Positions 57,050-64,000 of a stretch of DNA of 64,000 nt are shown here, in pieces. Below the pieces are notes generated by a model, which was not told the DNA's origin, searched no databases, and saw only the letters and a list, made by a program, of their open reading frames with translations. Source of the stretch: Vibrio chagasii (GTDB taxonomy: Bacteria; Pseudomonadota; Gammaproteobacteria; Enterobacterales; Vibrionaceae); contig NZ_AP025466.1 of assembly GCF_024347355.1 (NCBI RefSeq), positions 1,302,001-1,366,000 of the forward strand, written 5' to 3'. Every line of letters starts with the position of its first letter. Position 1 is the stretch's first letter. The translations under genes were made by a program, and so were the position numbers.

Positions 57050-57964
57050 TTACTGTTCCTGCTTCGCTTTAATGATAAACGGTAGGATGGCACTGAATAA
57101 AATCACGCTCGCACCGATCAAGGCGAGTGAATTTGGCAGCTCAGCAAATAACAGATAGCTTAGAACTATTGAGTAGATCATTTGTGAGTATTCGACATTT
57201 GACACTACGCTCGCTTCTCCCCATTTATAGGCGGTCACTCCAAACCACTGCCCGATAGAAGAGATAACGCCGACCAGAGCTAATAAAGCCAGTTCAGACC
57301 ATGTCGGCCATTGCTATTCGATGATCGCTGGGATTAACGCAACAGCGCCAACAAAGATGGCTTGGTAGGCCAATACAACGGTTTTCGACTCTACATTCGC
57401 CATTTTCCTCACACAGATAAACGCAATATCAGCACCTAATGCTGCGACTAATTCTGTTCCAACATAGAACAGAGATTCACTTTCTAAGGTCGGTTGTACG
57501 ACTAACATCACTCCAGTAAAGCCAACTAAGATCGTCGTCATACGAGCCCAGCCAACGTTTTCTTTTAGGAATAGACGAGAGATAACAGCCACGAATAACA
57601 CTTTCAGAAACCCTAATGCGGTTGCATCGGCAAACGGAATATTACTGACGGTTAAGAAGCTGAAGTAGAGTGCGATGAATGCTCCGGTGACACGCCATAC
57701 ATGCATTGACACCATTTTAGGGTGGAGCATTGCATCGATGTTGCTGATTATCGATGGCATTAATAAGGTGACGAAAACCAGTTGTCGAAATAGCAAGATC
57801 TGGAAAATGTCGATGGTTTGGCTCAACTCGCGGACAATAACGCCTACTAATATGAACAGCGCATTTGAGATAAGCGCCAGTGCAATTCCTTTTGCTGGGT
57901 CGGATAATTCGTCGAAAAATGAAAGCAGCGGACGAGGCACTGCGAAGGAACGATGAATAGACAT
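57050..57964 (-). pseudogene. EamA/DMT transporter gene interrupted by an in-frame TAG
   Basis: The frame encodes a ~304-codon ten-helix EamA transporter. It is stopped once by TAG at 57314-57316 (reading ...LIPAIIE-stop-QWPTWSELALLALVGVISSIGQWFGVTAYKWGEAS...). Upstream 216 codons and downstream 84 codons are in the same frame and both read as good EamA sequence (last helices LNSLALIGASVILFSAILPFIIK, C-terminal KQEQ). Change of one base (for example CAG to TAG) explains it. The truncated product would lack the last three helices. The alternative is a suppressed stop. Otherwise intact, so a recent loss. Confidence 0.85.
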
Positions 57965-58741
57965 AACACACTTCTTGATGAATGGGTGCTGAGCATAAAG
58001 CCTACACTGGTAGACGGGTCAAACATGGTTTTTAAAAAGTTCAAGGGATTAACAAGTAGAAGTGAATAAGCCTTTCATAATGTTAATTAAGAAGAATGAG
58101 GTAAAACCATATAGATTATTTTTATCATGATAAACGAAAGTTTATTTAATAACTTAATGATAAAAATTAAATTTTGACAAATTTAACGAGAGTTGAAATT
58201 TATTAGATAATAAGCAAGATGTCGGATATTCCCTTTTTATTTTAAAGAGTAAACGGCTAACGAATCACTCCAAATAATAAAAAACTTTCTAAAATCAATG
58301 ATAATCTTAACATTAAAGGTGTTTATTGATGCGAGTCACAACAAATAAACAGTCTAGATTTTATAAAAACTAATCCTTTTTCCATTTGTGAAGTGGTGAT
58401 TACCTGAATATCATTGAATTGGTGGTTTTACTATCAATATAAGCTACTGTTTTGTCGAGGAATTACTTTTCATTTGGTTTTATGTCTTAGTTGGCTTTAG
58501 CAAGGTTTAGAAATTTTACATTGATGAAGTGATTAATTAACTTGGCACTGTCCGTTTAATCAATTAAATGGCTTGTAAGTAATAGTTATCGGAATGGTCA
58601 ATGGCGTTTACAAATTTGATGATGTGAACATTGAATAAGGCAAAGACCTTAAGATGATTTAATTATCAAAAAACTGTCATATCTAAAGATAATTGTGCTT
58701 TTTATTTAATTTCTTAACGAATAATGTTGAGGGTCAATACT
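57965..58741. other. Long AT-rich intergenic region (~780 bp)
   Basis: Strongly AT-rich, with no open frame and no clear hairpin or repeat. It separates the broken transporter gene from the RHS locus and contains the latter's promoter. The base composition is unlike that of the flanking genes, which fits an acquired locus edge. Confidence 0.6.
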
Positions 58742-59881
58742 ATGAAGTTATCGATGAAGAAGTCATTGTTATTAGCAATGTCGGCATGTGTTTTTTCTAA
58801 TGTAAGTGTTGCTGCCATTAATGGTGACTATCATGTGGTCGACGATGATCTGACGGCTGATCATAATGAAAGCAATGGTGTACCAATGCCTTTTTACGCT
58901 AACGGAAGAATGCAGTCAAAACTCAGCGTTTCTGTTTCTTTTGCGGATAGCTACGGCAGACCAGTGACCGTATCTAAGAGTGACTTAGAGGGGGCGATAT
59001 CATTTTACCTAAAGAATAGTGGGCAGGAGTTAGGCAAAGATAAAGATTGCAGTTACGGAAGAGGTTGCTGGGGATACACGTTGAATCCAAATGATTACTC
59101 CCACCAAATGGGCAGCAGTTACGGTTACTCGAAGACTCTTCCCACGTCTCGTGTTTCAGCAAGTGATACTAAATTAACCGCTTGGGTTTATAGCAACGAA
59201 GTCGCTCAATACCGTGAAGTGTGTATGAAGGTTAAGTTCGATGCCGGAAGCCAGTATGACAACAATTACTACGATAGCTGTGCCTTCCCGAATGAAAGCA
59301 GTGCGTTCTACCAAAGCGTGCAGCCTAAGTCTTACAGCGCTGCTGACTTTTCTGAGCTTGGAGAAGGTGAAGTGGTGTGGGAAGAAGCCAACGCCGATGG
59401 GTTCTATTTTGATAAAGCAGAGATGCGTAACTTTTATGTGACGCCGAAAGATACGTCCGTTCAACTGGTTCAGGTTGCTATGGATAACTTTGACGAGTCA
59501 GATAGCGATAAAGTGTTCCTAAATGATGAATGGCTGGGCTGCTACTCAGATTGCCCTGACGATAATCGCTCTGTGAAAGGTTATATATTTGTTCCAGGTT
59601 CAGAGCGCAAAGTCTCTGACGAGTATGTCTGGAATAGTGCTGCTGGTGAAGGCCGAACTGCTGTGTGGCGTGTTAACCAACAGCTAAGATCAGTGACGCT
59701 TAGCAAGCTGTTATATTCGAACAACGGAACGTCAAATAACGATTCGCAAAAAGAGTACCGATTTACTGTATTTGACCAATACGGTAACAAGGGACCATTG
59801 AAGCTTATTTATCCTCAAAGTGAATTTACTGGTGGTGGTCAGAAGTGGGATTACACCCGTTGGACCCTAGTTAGCCAATAA
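58742..59881 (+). CDS. Exported protein of unknown function upstream of the RHS gene
   Basis: 379 residues. Signal peptide MKLSMKKSLLLAMSACVFSNVSVAA, cleavage near VAA/ING. ATG 58742 is used (GAGGG eight bases upstream); an ATG six codons earlier is also open. The mature protein is acidic and beta-rich, with three cysteine pairs (KDCSYGRGCWGY; EVCMKVKF...DSCAFP; LGCYSDCPDD) that indicate an extracytoplasmic disulfide-bonded protein. I do not recognise a domain. It precedes the RHS gene by 63 bases with a hairpin between; probably one transcript. Possible roles: adaptor or delivery partner of the RHS protein. Confidence 0.75.
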   Translation: MKLSMKKSLLLAMSACVFSNVSVAAINGDYHVVDDDLTADHNESNGVPMPFYANGRMQSKLSVSVSFADSYGRPVTVSKSDLEGAISFYLKNSGQELGKDKDCSYGRGCWGYTLNPNDYSHQMGSSYGYSKTLPTSRVSASDTKLTAWVYSNEVAQYREVCMKVKFDAGSQYDNNYYDSCAFPNESSAFYQSVQPKSYSAADFSELGEGEVVWEEANADGFYFDKAEMRNFYVTPKDTSVQLVQVAMDNFDESDSDKVFLNDEWLGCYSDCPDDNRSVKGYIFVPGSERKVSDEYVWNSAAGEGRTAVWRVNQQLRSVTLSKLLYSNNGTSNNDSQKEYRFTVFDQYGNKGPLKLIYPQSEFTGGGQKWDYTRWTLVSQ

Positions 59882-59896
59882 CACTCGAACAAAATA

Positions 59897-59924
59897 GAGT
59901 TAGCTCAAGCATTTGAGCTAACTC
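59897..59924 (+). other. Intercistronic hairpin before the RHS gene
   Basis: Perfect 12-bp stem GAGTTAGCTCAA/TTGAGCTAACTC with a 4-base loop, 15 bases after the exported-protein stop and 20 bases before the RHS ATG. There is no U-tract. Likely stabilises the upstream mRNA segment or sets expression ratio. Confidence 0.65.
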
Positions 59925-59944
59925 ATCCACTTTAGGGGAAATTT

Positions 59945-62900
59945 ATGTCTAATTGGACTTCAAATGCTTTTAACTTTGATAGTTTTTGTTCGGGCGGTGT
60001 AGACCAAAGGACCAGAAGCTACTCATACCAAATCTTACTTGGCTCTCTTATTGGTAACTGGCTCAAGGGACCAAACCTCGATATCTCCATTCAATTCTCA
60101 CCATACTCAGCAGAAAACCTTGGTTTTGGTAAAGGCTGGAAGTTAAATCTTCCGCGATACGATATTGAAAATAAACAACTCTATCTAGCCAACGGGCAAT
60201 CTTATCGCGCTGAATTAAATGCCAATCTAGAAATGAGTATTCGTTACAAAAAGTTGCTCGATTTTTCGGTATCGTCTAGCGCAAATGGTTACGAAATTAC
60301 TTATAAAAATGGCCGTACTGATATCTTAGATAAAGATGGTGACATCATTAAGGTACGCCAAAGTAATGGGCATGCCCTCTATTTTTCTTGGCTCAATGTT
60401 GGCGGCAAGAAACGCTTGGAAAAAATTTGGGACGATAGAACAAACAAGCAAACAGCGCTGCTGTGGATTGAATATGTGAGCGCAGGTCGCGTCAATATTT
60501 TTACCAATCTTGGCAGTACCCACGAGGCCTTTTTTGGTCTTACACTAAATAACAGTAAGCTGGTTAAGTGTGACTTACCTGAGCGCGCCGGTAGCTATAG
60601 CTTTGGTTATCTAAACATTGGCACATACACGCTAATTGAGAAGGTGGTTCACCCTTGTGGCTTAACGGAAAGTCTGCGATACAAAGCTAATGGCATTCGA
60701 ATTAATTCGATGACCTATTTACCTGCGGTGACTTCTCATGAGGTGCTGACTCTCAACTCTCCTGTTATTACGACAACCTATGACAGTATTGGTACCGATA
60801 GTCGTAATTTTATGGGGTATGGATCGCCCGGTGGAGAATTGAGCGAAGGGCTTGATAATTTGCTGGAGCGCGGTAGAGAGTACAGCTATCGCGTACAAAA
60901 AATTGAAAATGGCTCTATTGTCACAGCTCAAACCTACAATCAATTTCACTTGCTTGTTGAAGAAGCTCGACACGTCGATGGTAACCTGGTTCATTTGAAA
61001 AGGTTGGACTATCCCGCCATTGATAATCAAGAGTTTTCCGCTCAACCCGCTCAGTACTCATTGATCAGTAAAGAGGAGCAGGTTTGGTTCTCTGGATCGG
61101 ATAGCCAAGTTCAAAATAGATTCTGGGACTATGACGAATACGGCAACATGCTTAGGTTTGTCGACGAGAATAGTATTACAGAACACTATGAATATTATGC
61201 TAAAAATGGAGAGGCGGGCTGTCCTGCATCACCAACGGGCATGGTTAATTTCGTTAAATCTCGCACGTTAGACAATGGCTCTGAACAAAGAGTGATTACT
61301 TACCAGTATGCTTCTCTAGAGGGGTTAAATGGTCAGCGAGACGTAGTGCTGAGTCTAGAAGAGGATACACAACGTTACCAAACTCATTACGCCTATCAAA
61401 CTGATACAAGTGATACCTATTCATTTAGCCGACTGGCTTCGGTACAAAATGACATTCTTCACCCTAACGGTGTCTATTCTGCTACTTCACGCTATCAGTA
61501 TGCATTGGATAATGATGTTCTTGAAGAACACGAAGAGCTGACTTGTCATGATAATACGAAAACCAATCTTGTTGTTGGCCACTACCTTGATATTGGTGAG
61601 TTAGCGCGACATGTCGACTCTGACGGTGTCAGCTGTTCATTTGCTTATGACACGCTTCGAAGAACCACCGAAGAGCGAATTGAAGGAAGTGCTTCCCGTT
61701 CGTACCAATATATCGTTGATACTGGTTTGAGCCGACAAACTCTGCTGTTAACTGACTGCAAAGGTAATTTGTGTGAGCAGAGCTGGGATGGTCAAGGGCG
61801 AGAATTAGAAGCCAAGGTTGGAAGTTCAGTCCTATGGACCAAAATGTACGATGCGTTTGGCAGGCTGCAAAGCAAGAGTACCTATGATGTGCTGCCCGAT
61901 CGAAACTCTAGATCAGTGCCTGTAGTGTTAACTGAGAGCTATGAATACGATGATTGGGGGCAGGTTAAATCTACGTTGCTTGCTAACGGAAAGCGTCGCG
62001 TTGAATTTAACAACCTTGCATCGCGTAAGAAAACTCAGGGTATTGAAGGCTTAACCATGACGGTGAGCTCTCTGAACACTTGGGGTCTTGAAGACAAAAA
62101 AGAGCAGGGGATTCATAGCTGGGATTATGAGTATGATTCGTGGGGGAGGCTGATCAAAGAAACCAACCCGCTTGCTCAATCTAAGCACTACCATTACGAC
62201 CGATTTGATCGCGTGATTCGCATGACTCAAGCGAACGGTGTCGATCACAACATCACATACGCTGAGCATACCGATCAGTCACAGGTTGTAGACCTGAAGA
62301 TTGGAGGGACAACGGTGGGGCAACGTGATATTGATGGCTTAGGACGTCAGCGAACACTGCGACGCGGTGCGAGTACTCAAGCGGCGCTGAGTTGGTCCTA
62401 CTCAGACAGCAGTAATATTCCTGAAACTGAAACTAGCTTGTCAGCGCCAGTGCGTCAGTTTACTCGCGATAGTCAGTTGGGTGTATTGAGTGCCAAGTCG
62501 TCTGATGGGCAGGTTGCTAACTATACTCATGACCCAATATCTGGCTTGCAAACCGGGAGTCAAGATAGTGAAGGCAATCAAAGCAGCATTACCTATTCGT
62601 CGAAGGGGTTACCTGAAGTTCAGGTAAATGACGGACAGTCTCGTTACTACAGTTATTCAGATGGCGGGGTTATCGCTGCCGTTGATAGCGACACGGATAC
62701 TCGCCAGTATGGCTATGATGAACTCGGGCGTTTGGTGAAGCTGAGCTGCAATTCGACAACGGTATATTACGATTATGATGAGTTTGATCGGGTGATCGTC
62801 GAGACTTTAGTGTCTGGTAATCAAACCCAAATTACGGAGCTTGATTGGGATGAGTACAGCCGTGAAGTGAATCGTGCTGTTGCCTTGAACAACCATTATA

Positions 62901-63637
62901 TCTTTGAGCAATCACAAGAATATAACGCGCTAGGTATGCTCGAATCTCGTACCAAAGAGTGTGCGACATTTGGCAACCTGACAGAAAGCTATACCTATGA
63001 CGAGCTTGCTCAGCTTACTAAGGTCGAATTCTTTGGGGCGGGTCCTTTGAGTGATTGGGGACAGCCAATGACTTCAATTGAGTGGAGCTATGACGAGCTG
63101 GGTAACATGTTGACTCAGCGTACATTGACGGCTGAATCTGAAGATTTCGCTCGTTATTTTTACGAGTCGGATGACCCTAGTCGGTTGACCAGCATTACTC
63201 ACTCTCATCCACAACTCGATAGCCAAATATCAATCCAGTACGACTTGAATGGCAACATGACTCAAGATGCGGATGGTCGAGTGCTCGAGTATGACAACTT
63301 TGACCGCCTGCAGCGTGTGTTTGCCGACAATACCGAATGGTTATACCACTATGACAGCAACGACCGACTCTCGGCTCAGCAGTCTTCTTCGGAATCTCGT
63401 CACTTTAGTTATCTGTGGGGTGATCTCTCAGCAATAGAAGAAAATGGCAAACTGACTCAGTATGTCTATCACGAAGGGGTACCAATATGGTCAGAGACAG
63501 GCTCGGAGACGACATTGTTAGCGACGGATCTAAATGGTTCTGTCATTGCCTCTAACACTTCAGGGAAAACGGGCTCGATGTACCGTTACTCTCCATATGG
63601 ACAACGCGAGCAAGCGGGGAATGAAAATGAAGAATAA
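59945..63637 (+). CDS. RHS/YD-repeat shell protein lacking the end of its core
   Basis: 1230 residues. The N-terminal ~350 residues have the opening of large YD-repeat/insecticidal-toxin-type proteins (NAFNFDSFCSGGVDQRTRSYSYQILLGSL..., FGKGWKLNLPRYDIEN...). They are followed by ~35 YD-type repeats (ESYEYDDWGQVKSTLLANG; YEYDSWGRLIKETNPLAQS; YGYDELGRLVKLSCNSTT; LEYDNFDRLQRVF). These form a beta-sheet cocoon. The protein ends right after the core onset YRYSPYGQREQAGNENEE. The usual continuation of the core (GFNGE...DPSG...) and toxin is absent here and is encoded by the overlapping next gene. No signal peptide. AGGGG precedes ATG 59945. Confidence 0.9.
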   Translation: MSNWTSNAFNFDSFCSGGVDQRTRSYSYQILLGSLIGNWLKGPNLDISIQFSPYSAENLGFGKGWKLNLPRYDIENKQLYLANGQSYRAELNANLEMSIRYKKLLDFSVSSSANGYEITYKNGRTDILDKDGDIIKVRQSNGHALYFSWLNVGGKKRLEKIWDDRTNKQTALLWIEYVSAGRVNIFTNLGSTHEAFFGLTLNNSKLVKCDLPERAGSYSFGYLNIGTYTLIEKVVHPCGLTESLRYKANGIRINSMTYLPAVTSHEVLTLNSPVITTTYDSIGTDSRNFMGYGSPGGELSEGLDNLLERGREYSYRVQKIENGSIVTAQTYNQFHLLVEEARHVDGNLVHLKRLDYPAIDNQEFSAQPAQYSLISKEEQVWFSGSDSQVQNRFWDYDEYGNMLRFVDENSITEHYEYYAKNGEAGCPASPTGMVNFVKSRTLDNGSEQRVITYQYASLEGLNGQRDVVLSLEEDTQRYQTHYAYQTDTSDTYSFSRLASVQNDILHPNGVYSATSRYQYALDNDVLEEHEELTCHDNTKTNLVVGHYLDIGELARHVDSDGVSCSFAYDTLRRTTEERIEGSASRSYQYIVDTGLSRQTLLLTDCKGNLCEQSWDGQGRELEAKVGSSVLWTKMYDAFGRLQSKSTYDVLPDRNSRSVPVVLTESYEYDDWGQVKSTLLANGKRRVEFNNLASRKKTQGIEGLTMTVSSLNTWGLEDKKEQGIHSWDYEYDSWGRLIKETNPLAQSKHYHYDRFDRVIRMTQANGVDHNITYAEHTDQSQVVDLKIGGTTVGQRDIDGLGRQRTLRRGASTQAALSWSYSDSSNIPETETSLSAPVRQFTRDSQLGVLSAKSSDGQVANYTHDPISGLQTGSQDSEGNQSSITYSSKGLPEVQVNDGQSRYYSYSDGGVIAAVDSDTDTRQYGYDELGRLVKLSCNSTTVYYDYDEFDRVIVETLVSGNQTQITELDWDEYSREVNRAVALNNHYIFEQSQEYNALGMLESRTKECATFGNLTESYTYDELAQLTKVEFFGAGPLSDWGQPMTSIEWSYDELGNMLTQRTLTAESEDFARYFYESDDPSRLTSITHSHPQLDSQISIQYDLNGNMTQDADGRVLEYDNFDRLQRVFADNTEWLYHYDSNDRLSAQQSSSESRHFSYLWGDLSAIEENGKLTQYVYHEGVPIWSETGSETTLLATDLNGSVIASNTSGKTGSMYRYSPYGQREQAGNENEE

Positions 63638-64000
63638 AGACTCGGTATTTATTACCCCACTTAATCGCCGTCAGTTTCTGATTAAAATTGGTCAAACAGC
63701 GGCAGTGGCTGGTGGCATATCCTTGCTACCGACTTCAGTTCGTTTGGCGATGGCGCAGTCGATGACAATCTCTCATTCAGACATTGGTTTCAATGGTGAG
63801 TGGCTAGACCCCGTGTTGCAAGGTTATCACTTAGGACAAGGCTATCGTGTTTACCAACCTAAGTTGATGCGTTTCAATGCCCCTGACAGTTTGGCGCCTT
63901 TTAATGAGGGTGTTCATAATGCTTATGTGTATTGTCACAATGATCCTATTAATTTCACTGACCCAAGTGGGCACCTGAATATCAGCAAGATCTTGTTTGG
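63627..64000 (+). CDS. Tat-signal RHS core fragment (3' end outside the window)
   Basis: Starts at ATG 63627 (GGGGA six bases upstream; an ATG at 63621 is in frame too) and overlaps the RHS gene stop by 11 bases in the +1 frame. The first ~43 residues are a twin-arginine signal: NRRQFLIKIG (Arg14-Arg15), hydrophobic TAAVAGGISLLPTSV, cleavage AMA/QS. It is followed directly by the second half of an RHS core: DIGFNGEWLDPVLQGYHLGQGYRVYQPKLMRFNAPDSLAPFNEG, NAYVYCHNDPINFTDPSGHL. DPSG is the usual processing boundary; what follows (toxin domain) lies beyond the window. The core is thus encoded in two separate, translationally coupled genes. Confidence 0.85.
   Translation, partial: MKNKDSVFITPLNRRQFLIKIGQTAAVAGGISLLPTSVRLAMAQSMTISHSDIGFNGEWLDPVLQGYHLGQGYRVYQPKLMRFNAPDSLAPFNEGVHNAYVYCHNDPINFTDPSGHLNISKILF

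Noticed and set aside
63600..63660. Simple frameshift error splitting one RHS gene
   Set aside because: The second frame adds a complete twin-arginine signal with its own start and ribosome site before the core resumes, so a one-base error does not explain the layout.

Overview
The window is typical gamma-proteobacterial DNA from a Vibrio, most likely a member of the Splendidus-type clade. The evidence is the gene families present: a Qnr protein of the QnrS/QnrVS type, a vibriolysin-type M4 protease beside an M28 aminopeptidase, a betIBA-choXWV cluster followed by a CosR-like MarR gene, a Vis-like ADP-ribosyltransferase and a DUF5062 gene. No rRNA, tRNA, CRISPR array or integron attC repeat was seen. 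The gene mix (accessory and catabolic, many orphan regulators and secreted proteins) would suit the second chromosome, but this is inference.

Layout. 1-2.9 kb: the end of a fused TRAP permease and L-2-hydroxyglutarate oxidase. 2.9-7.1 kb: a three-gene minus-strand operon encoding an 865-residue exported protein and two exported mono-ADP-ribosyltransferases; this looks like a toxin locus. 7.3-14 kb: a chemoreceptor and two secreted peptidases. 14.4-17 kb: a small lipoprotein and an RstA/RstB-like two-component system. 17.1-21 kb: a structured untranslated leader (hairpin, terminator-like element, SD-masking hairpin) before a lipoprotein that may have a ClpP/crotonase fold, then a LruC-type secreted protein with a glycine-tract lipoprotein. 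21.3-28.5 kb: the glycine-betaine operon betI-betB-betA-choX-choW-choV with a BetI-like operator and two intercistronic hairpins, followed by a CosR-like regulator.

29.7-45.2 kb: a mixed region with several genes of possible antibiotic relevance: qnr, a penicillin-V-acylase/bile-salt-hydrolase-type Ntn hydrolase, an orphan PBP2 paralogue, and a fosA-like gene broken by an intact IS903-group insertion sequence with a 9-bp target duplication. Between them lie a YjaB-type acetyltransferase, a large unknown exported protein, a DsbB variant with a microprotein partner, an O-acetyltransferase and adenosine deaminase next to a divergent LysR gene. 45.2-51.7 kb: two SgrR-like regulators, with a possible small RNA between them, plus a Gfo/Idh/MocA oxidoreductase and homocysteine methyltransferase. 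51.8-58 kb: small metabolic genes, two drug/metabolite transporters (one interrupted by an in-frame TAG), and a deletion scar joining the 3' halves of an alkyl-sulfatase and a LysR gene. 58.7-64 kb: an exported protein, a 1230-residue RHS/YD-repeat protein, and an overlapping gene that starts with a twin-arginine signal and continues as the missing end of the RHS core. This last locus runs off the window.

The most unusual systems are the split RHS locus at the right end, the ADP-ribosyltransferase operon at the left, and the structured leader at 17.2-17.4 kb. Functions are assigned from sequence reading and recalled families only; no searches or folding programs were run.
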